This document shows, piece by piece, positions 13,855 through 25,058 of a stretch of 64,000 nt of DNA. Within the stretch, counting starts at the first letter, position 1; every line of letters starts with the position of its first letter. The translations under genes were made by a program, and so were the position numbers. Under the pieces are notes generated by a model. It saw only the letters and a list, made by a program, of their open reading frames with translations. It made no database searches and was not told the DNA's origin. Origin of the DNA: Oegoconia quadripuncta (lineage: Eukaryota > Arthropoda > Insecta > Lepidoptera > Autostichidae); assembly GCA_949316235.1 (NCBI GenBank), contig OX438749.1, positions 18,244,414 to 18,308,413 on the forward strand, written 5' to 3'.

Positions 13855-14130
13855 CTTTTTTGCTATCTATGACGTAGGCTGGCTAAGAATGACATTAATG
13901 CCTCCATTTCCCCTCTGCCTTTGAGATACTGTAGTCTGTAAGCTGCGATCTGCCCATACACCAACAACAAGTGGAATAAATCTACTTTGTTACAAAACTC
14001 GCACAATGGAGAGTTCCCTCTGTCCGTCAGAAGAGCCCTACTTCCATTGCAGAATGGCTTTAGACTCAGAAATAAAAATCTTCTTAAAAGCCAATGTATA
14101 TCATCCCGTGTGTCGTAAATCATAATCAAA
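13855..14130 (-). pseudogene. Possible LINE fragment with zinc-knuckle-like motif
   Basis: The minus-strand frame of 88 codons contains NGSRALLTDRGNSPLCEFCN, KVDLFHLLLVYGQIAAYRLQ. The C-x2-C...H pattern and context resemble the C-terminal Zn-binding part of some non-LTR RTs, with the last Cys replaced by Tyr. A repeat G end follows at 14140. Weak assignment. Confidence 0.3.
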
Positions 14131-14204
14131 ATAAAGGGAGACTAAGGGACATATTTCACTATGACCAATCAGTCTCTTCCCGTAAACAATTGCGAGTGTA
14201 ACAG

Positions 14205-14305
14205 GATAGATCAGTGACGGGCAGCAACGTCATTGGTGCGGACCTCCCAAAAAAAATGCGATCACTAACCCGCCTGCTCAGCGTGACCATTAGAGCAAAT
14301 GCTTA
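14205..14305 (+). repeat. Dispersed repeat K
   Basis: acgggcagcaacgtcattgg, acctcccaaaaaaaatgcga and cactaacccgcctgctcagc match 53630-53710. Confidence 0.55.
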
Positions 14306-14870
14306 TATGGGACGCGATGCAAATGTCTAGTAGCGGACTTTTATAGGCTGTTGATGATATATGAGTTCATTTTACTGATCATAAAGGCATCCGTGTTTCA
14401 TTGATTTCCTAAAAGTATAATTGCGCTTAGGCAAACCTCGCGAGCCACTAAAATTTCAACGAATTTACATTATAACCAATCAAGGTTAACAAATAGTCTA
14501 ATAGCAAAAAAACCCCAATTGTCGTTCATTAACCTCCACATAAAACCAGTTTCGGTATGGGACCTATTAATTATTATGAATTGAAACAATATCACGTCCT
14601 TGGTATCAATCTATTTCGCCTGGTGGCATCATGTAGGCGCGCTCTACAATTGGGCGCGGCAATCGTATGTAACATCAATAAGTACATATTATTTGGCTAT
14701 TAATGTAGCCTCGATAAATTGTTAGATGAATATTGCTGGTAAAGTATGTCATAGTATGGTGTACATTCCGATGTTCTCTACACTAAAACAAGTTTTACGT
14801 CTGATACCATTATTAGGTAATATAGGTACTAACACATACACAAATAACTATTTAAGTATTTAAAAAGCAA

Positions 14871-15140
14871 AAAACTCGACACTTATATTTGTACTTTGCG
14901 AGCGCCATATTGGATTGTTTACTATAAAAAACAAAAAACTCGACACTATATTTGTACTTTGCGAGCGCCATATTGAATTGTTTACTATAAAAAATATGAC
15001 ACTCTAGGGATCAAGACGAATCGAACGACACCTTGCACTTCAAAATCGGTCCAGCCGTTTAAGCTACAGGAGGTAACATAGAAATCTACATACATACATT
15101 CGAAAAACATAACCCTCCTTCTTATGGCTGTCGAGTAAAA
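14871..15140 (+). repeat. Repeat X with 66-bp tandem duplication
   Basis: aaaaaactcgacact...gcgagcgccatattggattg...tactataaaa is present twice in tandem (14873-14935 and 14933-14993), followed by the normal X body (cactctagggatcaagacg, ccagccgtttaagctacagg, acatacatacattcg, aaacataaccctccttc). Confidence 0.8.
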
Positions 15141-15535
15141 ATAATCTAGGTATCATAAATTTAAAACTCATTATATTTCGTTTTCTTTTCTTAACGCTTT
15201 CTTATTAAACTTTGTACTATCAGTGTGTTTGGTAACACAGTGTGTGATATTTTACCTAGCTCAGGCATCAGTCTCATATAAGTCATATGGTCTGTTACAT
15301 GTATTTATATAATAAACTTGCTGTCATACCATGAATTTGAGTTGAGAAAATTGATTATTTATGATCGCTTTGAATGTCAAAGTGACAGCATCATAAGAGG
15401 CTCTTAAAGTTAAAAAGAGTTTGAGTATTCTGGCTTTAGTCTTGTACTATCGCGTCTTATTGTTCCAGGAAGAAGACGACAACATTACTTTAAAACTGAT
15501 TTTAATCGAACGAACTCGTATCGAAATCGACACCA

Positions 15536-15726
15536 TCTAACTAATATTATAAATGCGAAAGTTTGGATGTTTGTTTGTTGCTCAGTCACGGCGAAACGGA
15601 TGAACGGATTTAAAGGAAATTTGATATATAAGTAGAATATAACCTGGATTAAGACATAGGGTATTTTTCATCCCGATAAAGTATAATCAAATTTCGGCGC
15701 AGGCGAAGCCGCGGCCGGAAAGCTAA
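15536..15726 (+). mobile_element. Non-autonomous Helitron (Lep1-like), complete
   Basis: It starts TCTAACTAATATTATAAATG after an A and ends CTAA before a T, fitting Helitron insertion between A and T and the CTRR 3' end. The interior has cacggcgaaacggatgaacg and a GC-rich stretch near the 3' end (gcaggcgaagccgcgg). It is non-coding, 191 bp. Confidence 0.85.
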
Positions 15727-16654
15727 TTGTTAATATTTGCTAGCTGAGTGTGTTGTCTACTCTAAGATGAGAAATTTTGGAAAGGGCAGAATAGAACAAA
15801 AGCCGTATCAAGTAAAATACAAAAGTGTAATGAAGTTACATAGGAAGATTTGGTGGCCAGACTGACCCGGATCACAGTAATCAATGCTCCGCAAAGAGAA
15901 TTGGAAGGCCCACTAGTGAACTGAATATCATCTGAGCCCGGCGGACGGTAAATGCACCATATTATTTTTTTTTTTAACTCATTCAATTCCAACTACACAT
16001 AAAATTACAGAGACAACAATGTTAGATTTAGTAGTCGACAATGTTTATTGGATAGATTAGCTCCTCATCCTATCAATTGGTACTGAAGTAGACAGATGAT
16101 TTTTTTTGCATGTTTCTTGATTGGACAAGCTACTTTTCAAAATTCCTTGAATGCGATTTTTTTTATGTCTAAAATCCATAACACGATTCCATAGAACAAA
16201 TTTATCTACCTCCTCTGCCTCCTCTATAGTGCCTCTTTACGTTATCATACAAATATGATCATAGATGATATTCATTATTTGTTTTATTTTCTGTAAATGT
16301 GTCATTATGATTGTGTGTATTGCAATGTTTTCGAGAATAGTATGAATAGATCCAGTAACTATGCATAACAAAAATTGTAGGTTTGTTGTTTGGAAAATAA
16401 AACTATTAGAATTTAAAGGTGGTTTCCTTATATTCTGGTTTCAACTATTGTATTTATGTTTCTAAGAAAATTCGTGTGAAATAAAAACCCACTTATAAAA
16501 TATTAAGTTTATGTTGTTAGAATCTACCTCAACGATCCTGTTAAACTGGAAGTTGTTCCATTTGAATACCTACTTGTAGATTTCCATGCAATGATCTTTT
16601 TATGATTACAACCGGATACGCTCTTAACCACATCTCATCTCATGCAAATTGACA
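15727..16654. other. No recognisable feature
   Basis: AT-rich sequence between a Helitron and the 46-bp minisatellite; nothing supported. Confidence 0.5.
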
Positions 16655-17297
16655 ATGTGGTCGAAAATGATGCATACAATCTCAGTAAATACCTATTCAC
16701 GCTGCTCTTGAAAATATGCACACAATCTCAATAAATGCCTATTCTCCCTGCTCTTGAAAGTGTGCACACAATCTATGTAAATGCCTATTTAAGCTGCTCT
16801 CGAAAATGATGCACACAATCTCAGTAAAGGTCTATTCACCTTGCTCTTGAAAATGTGCACACAATCTCAGTAAACGCTTATTCACCCTGCTCTTGAAAAT
16901 GTGCACACAATCTCAGTAAACGCCTATTTACCCTGCTCTTGAAAATGTGCACACAATCTCAGTAAACGCCTATTTACCCTGCTCTTGAAAATGTGCACAC
17001 AATCTCAGTAAATACCTATTCAACCTGTTCTTGAAAATGATGCACACAATCTCAGTAAAGGTCTATTCACCCTGCTCTTGAAAATGTGCACACAATCTCA
17101 GTAAACGCTTATTCACCCTGCTCTTGAAAATGTGCACACAATCTCAGTAAACGCCTATTCACCCTGCTCTTGAAAATGTGCACACAATCTCAGTAAACGC
17201 CTATTCACCCTGCTCTTGAAAATGTGCACACAATCTCAGTAAATGCTTATTCAACCTGTTCTTGAAAATGTACACACAATCTCAGTAAAGGCCTATT
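16655..17297 (+). repeat. 46-bp minisatellite, ~14 copies, with higher-order period
   Basis: The unit includes gaaaatgtgcacacaatctc followed by agtaaacgcctattcaccctg. Spacing measured between successive acaatctcag words is 46 bp. A variant with gatgcacac...aaaggtctattc occurs at 16808 and again at 17039, 231 bp apart, so five units form a higher-order repeat. The array ends where a SINE-B head starts (17298). Confidence 0.93.
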
Positions 17298-17365
17298 AAC
17301 CGCCTCCGTGGCTCAACGTAAACAACATTCGCGGTCGCGGGTTCGATTCCAATCATCAATCCCAA
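17298..17365 (+). mobile_element. SINE-B head fragment
   Basis: ccgcctccgtggctcaa (A-box-like) and gcgggttcgattcc (B box) match the heads at 62163 and 60752(-). The SINE body is missing; Helitron-like sequence follows. Confidence 0.75.
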
Positions 17366-17412
17366 TAAACAAATTTCCGCGATAAAGTTGTTCAACGCAG
17401 GCGAAGCTAAAT
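17366..17412 (+). mobile_element. Helitron 3' end fragment fused to the SINE head
   Basis: aaatttccgcgataaagttg and cgcaggcgaagctaa match the 3' part of the Helitron copies at 15536 and 61068. Only about 45 bp are present. Confidence 0.6.
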
Positions 17413-17672
17413 AGCTAAAGCGAAATAGATTACACCATATTTTAACATGCAAATGCTACTATAGTCTGGACGAATACTTTGGTGACAAATCCATCTAGAT
17501 AATTTTGATGCAAATTATGCATTAAAATTTCGCATGACCGCATGTTTTAGATTTAGGTTAAGTTTCAAAGTTACACCATGTGGCAGGACATGGCCGAGCT
17601 GTATCATGAAACAATCAACTAGTAACTTATACCCATGATCCATAATAAAGTATTTGAATTTTAAAAAATATA

Positions 17673-17800
17673 GAAAGAATTTTCTTTCTACCGTAACCGG
17701 GGTAATTTTTTTTATTAGGTTAATAAATTAAGTTTATTAATCTAATAGAAAAAATACCCTGTTAAGTTAGTTATTATTAACTTAGTTACAGACGGAGACT
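17673..17800. repeat. Cluster of three short hairpins
   Basis: 17673-17692 tagaaaga/tctttcta; 17699-17760 about 27-bp imperfect arms (gggtaattttttttattagg ... and its complement ending ataccct) around ttaag; 17765-17790 taagtta/taactta. Short MITE-like or chance AT-rich structures. Confidence 0.5.
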
Positions 17801-19439
17801 GTGATGACCAGTATATTCTGTGACAACCGGGGGTTTGGTACAGTTATTTTGTTAACTAGTTTAAAATCTACTTTAAGTTCTATATATCAGGAAACCTTGT
17901 CTAAGAATACATCCATATTATAATGATAGTGTAAGATAAAATATATTTCATATCATAGTTCCTATGGCCATGGCCCCAATAGGAACTACAAAAATTACTG
18001 GCACTGTAAAAATTAACTGACACATCTAATCTGGAAGCAAATAGAGTATAGGGCTTGCCGAGATAAGATTGTACAAAACAAACATTTTGTAATTCGGGTT
18101 AAATTGAATATCAGCTATGGATATAAATTTCACTACTTAGTGTTTAGAATTTTGTTTTTCATTAGAGTGCAATCATGAAATCAGTCAGCCAGTGAGAATA
18201 AATTTAAGCATTGTTACCTTGCCATTACTACTATCTATTCTTTTTTGCTCAGTGGTTGCCTAGAAGAAATCACTTCCAGTGATAATGCTGATGCATAATA
18301 AAGAATATTACTATTGTATTACACATAGTGAGATTCATTGACAATCTTGATGAGTTGTAAGAATATTATACAAATGGTTGCACAAATTTTGGGGTTGAGA
18401 ACTTCTCTCCTCTTTATAGGAGAGCTTATTTTATATAGTTAATTCATATTCTATCACTGTATAACAGTCTGCCATTATTTTTTGTATTGTGCAGTAACAA
18501 ATCAAATTATAACACACACAAAGACAAAAATTTCATTTCCCTAAAATCCAATGGCAATGGCAAACTTACAAAACATATTTAAGAATTATAATTTAAAAAA
18601 TCAAACAACTCAAAGTATATTTGATAAATAGATTAAAACAAACAATATCGTAGCTACATAACAACCATGTTAAACAAACGGTCATCTATATTTGGTAACA
18701 ATAATGCAAATAAATATGATAATTTATATCACTATTTCATTATTAATGTTAATTGAAATTCCAAATGGTGGACAACAAATTCTTAAAATACACAGATATA
18801 ATATCATAAATAGCCAGTCAGTGGTTAGTAATTTATGAACAGTACAAGTAACATTAAAGTCAGGCACATTCATAATGACTTGTACTATGATAGATAAATG
18901 TGGTGTTTGCAGCTATAGTTTTATTGGGCAGTTACTCATAAGAGTGCTATAAAAATTATGTACCTACTTGAGTTGAATATTGTGTGAGATTTTATTATTT
19001 TGTAGCAAGAAAGAATCGTATTGACAAGAAAAGTTCAGTAGGCTAATAAACTTGTAATTTGTCTGCAATTAGCGGGTACCTTAGAAAATTTACAGTACTC
19101 AGCGGCAATAGGACGCAGGACAAGTTGATTCCTGGTCGGGCAAAATTTGAACTGAGCATCGCAAAACCTGTCCAATGGTACTTTAAAGTGTGTATGTAAT
19201 GAAAAATTCATTACACACTGACAGGGACAACTTAAAATTTTTATTTTTTAAGATGCTATTTTATAACTTTGTAGGCATACCATGCTAAATTTGCAAGTAA
19301 AACAGCTGTAATATACTGAGAGACATGGTGAAACTAGAAGGGTTCCTAGTTTGAATGTTGAATCCTTAAAATGAAGTTCAAGAATAGAACAATCAATAAT
19401 AATTATTATAAAATAAAGTTCAGGGATAATTGAAAATTC
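17801..19439. other. AT-rich, repeat-poor stretch, likely l(2)gl intron
   Basis: Lies just downstream (minus strand) of the l(2)gl donor. No exon or repeat family seen. Confidence 0.5.
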
Positions 19440-19502
19440 TTCAAATAGATTTCAATTATTGTAAATTATTTTGTGCAATAAAGAGTATTTGTATTGTATT
19501 TG
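19440..19502 (+). repeat. Copy of the same repeat, unoccupied
   Basis: attattgtaaattatttt is followed directly by gtgcaataaagagtatttg; at 24435-27045 the same two pieces are separated by the foldback element. Confidence 0.7.
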
Positions 19503-19872
19503 CATAGTATCAAGTATTATATTGATTGATCATAATTAGATGCACAGATGTCAAGAGCGCACATTCTAGCTAATTATAGTGTACTTGTATACTTGGTAAC
19601 TAAACTTGAAATATAGCTAATATCATCCCTACACCCCATAAATATTCAGCGAGAATACTTCAATGAAAGCAGTATTTAATCGCTACTTATTGATATATCA
19701 TAAAACCTATTCATACTTCATTCAACAATAGTGTAAAACATTACTTTGATTTTCAATCACATTCCAGTTTGAAGATAGTCAGTGATAGATCCCCAATCAC
19801 ATAACCAATGGTGATAAGAAAACAAACTTCCAAAACTAAAAGTCTTACAATCAATTATCACTAAGTACATAC

Positions 19873-19965
19873 CTTGCGAAAAGCGAACAGCTCGTTTTGA
19901 AGTTTCTGCCTCTCAGCAGAGGGCTGCTGCCCCTTCCCTCGTATGAACTTTAGCATTCTGCCGGC
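19873..19965 (-). CDS. l(2)gl: First coding exon of lethal(2) giant larvae (cell-polarity scaffold)
   Basis: Reading the minus strand, a pyrimidine-rich acceptor ending in ttgcag precedes 93 nt that contain a start codon (19954-19956), 28 codons in phase 0, and a donor gtatgt immediately after 19873. The peptide starts MLKFIRGKGQQPSAERQK and ends FAFRK. I recognise this as the conserved N-terminus of Lgl, whose Drosophila protein starts almost identically. Lgl is a WD40/beta-propeller protein of the basolateral cortex; it is phosphorylated by aPKC and acts with Scribble and Dlg in epithelial polarity and asymmetric division. Only the N-terminal leader before the propeller is here. The acceptor upstream of the ATG shows that at least one 5' UTR exon lies at higher coordinates. 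No following exon is recognised at 1-19872, so the intron is probably at least 19.8 kb and full of repeats. The identification rests on a 28-residue match from memory, but the splice sites, frame and start codon agree. Confidence 0.85.
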
Positions 19966-19989
19966 CTGCAACAGAATAACCACTTAGCA

Positions 19990-20560
19990 CCCTGCACAAA
20001 CACCACAAAACAAAACAAATGAACACGGCCTCCTACCATTATGATATCATGCTTTAGCTGATCGCGCTAACACTAGTACACCACCCGGCTACGGATCGCC
20101 GACTGGCTTGTCAATGCTTCCAACATACACCGCGAGCCTCGCCTAGCCCCGCATAGATAAAAACAAAAGTTATTCCTGAAATCGCAAGATAACAGGTGCC
20201 CAGATAACACGCTAGATAGCCACCGTAACAGCGTAACAAGTATTTTCAACTACGAAATAATTTTGAACTAAGACAACGCCTGCTAGTACAGTTAGTCAGG
20301 TTATATGTACCTAACAATAAATCCAACGCGCAACGCACGAAACTAGACTTATCATTAGTGTAAAATTAGTTTTCACGTACCTATAGACGACAGTTTGGGT
20401 AGTTTTATTGATAAAATCCAAAATTAGAGGGATGACAACTCACAAACGGCGTAGAGAAATACACACAAACATGAAAAACCACTTCACAAATTAATTCATG
20501 AACGCACGCACGCAAAACGCACCCACACACACGCCGTGATGTGACGTGACTAACAAATGG
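19990..20560 (-). promoter_or_regulatory. Candidate l(2)gl promoter / 5' UTR exon region
   Basis: Just upstream (minus strand) of the first l(2)gl coding exon the sequence becomes richer in GC and CpG, at about 20045-20150 and 20490-20540, and has few repeats. On the minus strand a possible donor (ag|gtacgtg) sits near 20378, which could end a non-coding first exon placed at about 20380-20560. No TATA box is obvious. This is inference from position and composition; a more distant first exon is possible. Confidence 0.35.
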
Positions 20561-20863
20561 TGTAGCCAAGTTTTTTGATTAAATTTCCCGTCCCTATAGA
20601 TAAAAATGATATGTCTACCACTATCTACTGATACAACTTTACTGTTATCGAATATATATTACAATACAGATAAGTAATATAAATAATCCGTATTAGTAGG
20701 TAATTTTCATTTAAAAATATGTTATACCCAATAGGAATTATACATTACGTACGCTAATCGAACAGAGATGGTAAAAATTAATCAAAACAGAATTAAAAAT
20801 CGTTAGATTGAGATAAGAAAGTAATCGCTAAATTGTTATATAGAATACATAGATTTCTATGGC

Positions 20864-21174
20864 CCGTATTAATAAACCATCCTTAAGATTGAGAACAGTC
20901 TTGTGACTGATCTCAAGTAAACGTTTTGATTAATAAACCTAACTTGAGACCTGAAACGCGCGTGTTTACTCAAGCAATATCCACTTGAGAGTTTCACATA
21001 TTAATAAACGGAACTCAAGACTTATTATTCATTTGCCGCTGAGGCGAATACTTGATAGACCTCAAGATTGGTTTATAAGTTAGCACGGAGCTTGAGATAG
21101 CGTCAACTGCTTAAGACGCATCTTGGTTGATACACCCTCAAGACTTGTATTGAGATTGGTTTATTAATACGGGC
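20864..21174. mobile_element. Second copy of the GGCCCGTATTAAT MITE
   Basis: Ends ggcccgtattaataaaccat and ttggtttattaatacgggcc, flanked by tat on both sides. The orientation is opposite to the copy at 7427. Body words such as cctcaagattggtttataa and taagacgcatctt match in reverse. Confidence 0.78.
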
Positions 21175-21176
21175 CT

Positions 21177-22147
21177 ATGTTCGGATTGACTGATTTTAAT
21201 GTGCGAGGTATTGATATATTGGCCTTGATGCCCCGAGTGTTATAGGATATGTATAGAAAAAAATCCAACATGGCGTCCGCGATATATACAAAATATGCAA
21301 TCGGGATTTTTAGGTTTCACTTAAACAGTTATCACAAAATTTGTTATTTAAATAACAATGGCATAGATTCACTTTACCCACGATTAAACAAAATTTAGAC
21401 TAATCTAGTCTTTTTTGACTATGACCATAAAAAAGGATGACATGGCATTTTATTCCTGTCATTTTCGTTTTTATTTCTTTCAAATTTTATGATAACTAAG
21501 AATGATTAAAATCACTTGAGGCTATGATTTTCAAAGGAATTGATATGACTAAAATGCAAGGTGAAACAAGCAATGGGTATCAAGTTCATTAACATTACCC
21601 TCGGCTTTGTTTGCTTTATACGACATTATTAATGTAAATAGGTATAGAGCATCAGGAAGCATAGGGGTATCTTTATCTATACTTTGGCTACAGGCATACA
21701 TCGAAAAGTCGATTTAATGATAATTATTGAGGTTCAATAGCTAGAAGACTTAAGCATGGATAGCATGAACCCTCGCGATATACTTCACGTTATATCGCGT
21801 GTATCGGCCAAAATTCTGCTGTACGACGTTTCGATGATATTGCCATAATTACAGAATTGTTGCATGGGCTACAACAATTATTGCTGTACAGTCTACCTCA
21901 GGCATACTTTGCAGTTAGGTAGAGACACCTTCGAAAGGGAGATCAATAGCATTGCCAATAGAAGGGTTTGTGACAAACAGGTTTCGGCGAAATCCGTACG
22001 GAGCGATCACAATCATCTGGATATGCTAGTACAGGCTCCTTATTCATCCTACAGAGTATGGTTGGAAGTGATTAAAAGCAGTAATGTAAACTAAAATTCT
22101 TCCCATTCAATAACAATTGTTTATTCAGTCAGTAGCTATTCGCATGG
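21177..22147. other. Little recognisable
   Basis: 21245-21305 has aatccaacatggcgtccgcg and acaaaatatgcaatcgg, a weak reversed X start. The rest, including the frame at 21864-22094, shows nothing known. Confidence 0.4.
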
Positions 22148-22426
22148 ACCGGCTCCGTGACTCAATGGAAACAAAATAATGTTTACAAAATGGATGTCGC
22201 GGATTCGATTCTCAGCGAGGTCGAGATTTAGGTGGTTATAGAACATTTTTTAAGCTCCTCCTAGCCAGATTCCTCCATATTATCTGAGTTTGCCGCCGTA
22301 ACGCAATGTTGACATTATTGTCGTCTTCCGGATGTTTGAGTTAACGCATACGTATCCTTTCGGCCTCATTTTCACATAACATCGAGTGTTATTGACGTCG
22401 AGCACTAACCCGTTGTCCATAAAACA
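22148..22426 (+). mobile_element. SINE-B, old copy
   Basis: The head ccggctccgtgactcaatgg and B box gcggattcgattctcagcg are followed by a diverged body and the tail aacatcgagtgttattgacg...aacccgttgtccataaaa. Confidence 0.75.
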
Positions 22427-23330
22427 ATAGACCTATTAGGTCACGACACCTCAATGTTGTGCATCATGTGGAGGATGAGGATCAGGATTGAGAGTGCTGA
22501 CGCATCGGAAAATTATGAAATGTATTTCGATACACAGATGCATACATAATGCTGAATGAGTTCTTTTTCATTGTGTTTTGGTTTATTTATCCGTATTTCG
22601 GGGTAAATTTATAAACTGGCAATACTGGAAGGGATGTTCGTTTCGCTGATTAGTTTTGGTTAATCTCTTGGCATTCCATTGGTATTGGAAATATTGGAAC
22701 TCAAGGATTTATTTGTAAAATCGGTAGAATACTCTCAAAAGAAGCAGAACAATATCTCAATAACTTATAAATTATGATACTTTATCACGCAAACCCAAGA
22801 ATCATGAGACAAAATATTAAGGTATCCTAAATTTAAAACTATGAAACGAAAACACTAATAATAATGATACAGAGTAGTTTATCTCCGTGGAGTACACAGA
22901 CTGTGTATTTCTCGTAACGATGTTATTAAAATAATAAGAGGTAAAAAACAAACTTCTGATGATGGAAGTTATAAAACTACGTTTGGGCTTAAAGTCCTTG
23001 GTTTGTGATTATTTGCAATTAATGAGCTCTATGCCAGTTTCCGCGTTAACAACATAGATGTCTCTGTCCATGGACCTAATGTCCTTCCTTACTGAACACC
23101 TACTGACTAGTAAAAAATAACTATCCTCAAAGAGTTATAATACGTAAGTGTCCAAAGAAGATATAGGTAAAATCATTCACTACGTGCGGAAGCAGACAGG
23201 AGCTCGAACTACGAGATTGCCGTGAACTTTATAGTAGGCGCTGTGCCCATCACATCCTATATTTTGTTTAATGGTTCAACACTCGACTGCAATTACATTG
23301 TTCACATTACACAATGAAATGATGAAGCGT

Positions 23331-23530
23331 GCTCACCCAAAACCCCGAAACTATTTAGGGAGTTGGCTATCTTATCTCAAACGGCCGGAACCCTGCTATA
23401 AACATTTTCTGTTTGGAGGCAGAATTAGATGGATCATCTAGCTAGATGGTAGCTAGCCAAAATGTGTTATCAATAGCTATTACTAACCAAACCGAGTACT
23501 AAACATGTTCCGTTCTGGTAATTCGAAAAC
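23331..23530 (-). mobile_element. SINE-B, old partial copy
   Basis: Reverse of the body: aaccccgaaactatttaggg, ggctatcttatctc, ggtagctagccaaaatgtgt, accaaaccgagtactaaaca. Head and tail are mostly missing. Confidence 0.7.
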
Positions 23531-23639
23531 TCTAACGACAACTGAGCCAAGTAGGTAACATAGTGATTTCTTTAAACAACATCATCTTCAAAATATTTCT
23601 ATTTTCATTTTTAATATTCATTATATTTAAACAGGCGTG

Positions 23640-23780
23640 ACTTTATTTATTTTATTTAACACTTTATTGCATATAAGTATACAAACATAAATTGAACAAA
23701 CATAGGACAGAAATTCCAATATCCAAAAGGCGAGCTTATCTCTGTAAGAGATTTCTTCCAGCAAACCCTCGGAAGCAAAA
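23640..23780 (-). mobile_element. Retroelement 3' tail fragment
   Basis: The reverse complement includes tttgctggaagaaatctctt acagagataagctcgcc and an end rich in aataaag-like words; it is a frequent insect non-LTR 3' end. Body not preserved. Confidence 0.5.
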
Positions 23781-24240
23781 ACCAATTAAAGTGTTTTATT
23801 GCAGACAAAGAGAGATCCTTGAAATATAGAACAATACATTAACAAAACATCACTGTTAAAGGAATTGACAAAAGACAAAACATTAAGATTTATAGCAATA
23901 ATGGTTTGATTATAGGACTAGCTTATAATATAGCGGAATAGTTTAATAAGACCAAATTTATTTATGTATGTATTATGTAAATATTCATTATACCTTTTTC
24001 AAAAATCCAATGATGCTTTTAGTTTTCATCATAATCGGGCCCGAGACTCCTTTGAGTACGTTTCGGATATGGCCATGCACGCCCACTTGAAAAATTCTAT
24101 AGTTATACATATATAACGATTAACATAGTTCTATTCAAGAAAAAAAACAATATTTGGATAGTCACGAAAAATTATAAACTTCTCCAGTAACAAAAGACAT
24201 CGTCTTTTGTAGGTAGGTAAGGAAAGACCAAATACCATAT

Positions 24241-24452
24241 ATGTATATTTTAACCGACTTCCAAATAGGAGGAGGTTTTGGCTTTGTCTGGATATATATT
24301 TTTTATGAATGTTACTTCAATATTTTCGTCAATTGTTAACCGATTTTGATAATTATTTTTTGTTTGATAGGGTTTACCACCAGATCACTCCCATATATAA
24401 AATTAAGAATTGTGTTCTATTGTTATCATCAAAAATTATTGTAAATTATTTT
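24241..24452 (+). repeat. Dispersed repeat that hosts the foldback (left part)
   Basis: It starts with ttaaccgacttccaaatagg, a sequence common in lepidopteran repeats, and runs to attattgtaaattatttt. It continues after the foldback at 27016 with cgcaataaagagtatttgta, matching the uninterrupted copy at 19451-19500. Confidence 0.65.
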
Positions 24453-24919
24453 GGGTCGGGTGGCGATTCACACCACAAACGGTTCGCACCGCGGTGCGAA
24501 ACGACCCATTCAATTTTTGAAGAGCCCCCTTTCGCACCGGTAGTGTGAATCGCCACCTGCAAATTTTGAATGGGTCGATTCGCACCACAAGGTAAATGAC
24601 CTTTGATTCGGAAGTTGATTCTGTTTCGGATTCATAATAAAATATTTCACCTAGGTAAATAGAAAAGTAGTAAGTAAAAATGTATAAATCATTTTTTTAA
24701 CATAATAGATTGCTTTACTTTTATTATTATGAAGAAGTAAATATAGTCAACGTTAAAAATATTTTTTTTACTAAAAAATAAGCTTCTATGTATACTGGCT
24801 AGACTAGAGAATTACAACAATATAACCACAAAATAAATACAAAGTATTATTTTTGATTATTTTAAGATTATCTATTTAGCCTACAAAGATTTATCTATTT
24901 AGCCCACAAAGATTAGTTT

Positions 24920-25058
24920 AAGTTTCATCATCATCATCTGATTTAAGAGCCATGCTCTTGTCGGTGGAGATTTTTCCATATCTCTCTGCTCTCCGCCTTC
25001 CTCTTGACCTCCTGATACGACACGACGTTCAACTTCTCTTTTGTTTGCTGCATGTAGT
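24920..25058 (-). pseudogene. Left-arm copy of the captured LINE fragment
   Basis: Reverse complement of the right-arm fragment: atcatcatcatctgatttaagagcc, cttgacctcctgatac, cgttcaacttctctttt. It is cut at 25058 by the hAT insertion and resumes at 25680 with ttattctcggtcttcctc. Confidence 0.75.

Noticed and set aside
16655..17297. Regularly spaced repeats resembling a CRISPR array
   Set aside because: Adjacent units differ only by point changes with no unique spacers, and the context is an insect genome; it is a minisatellite.
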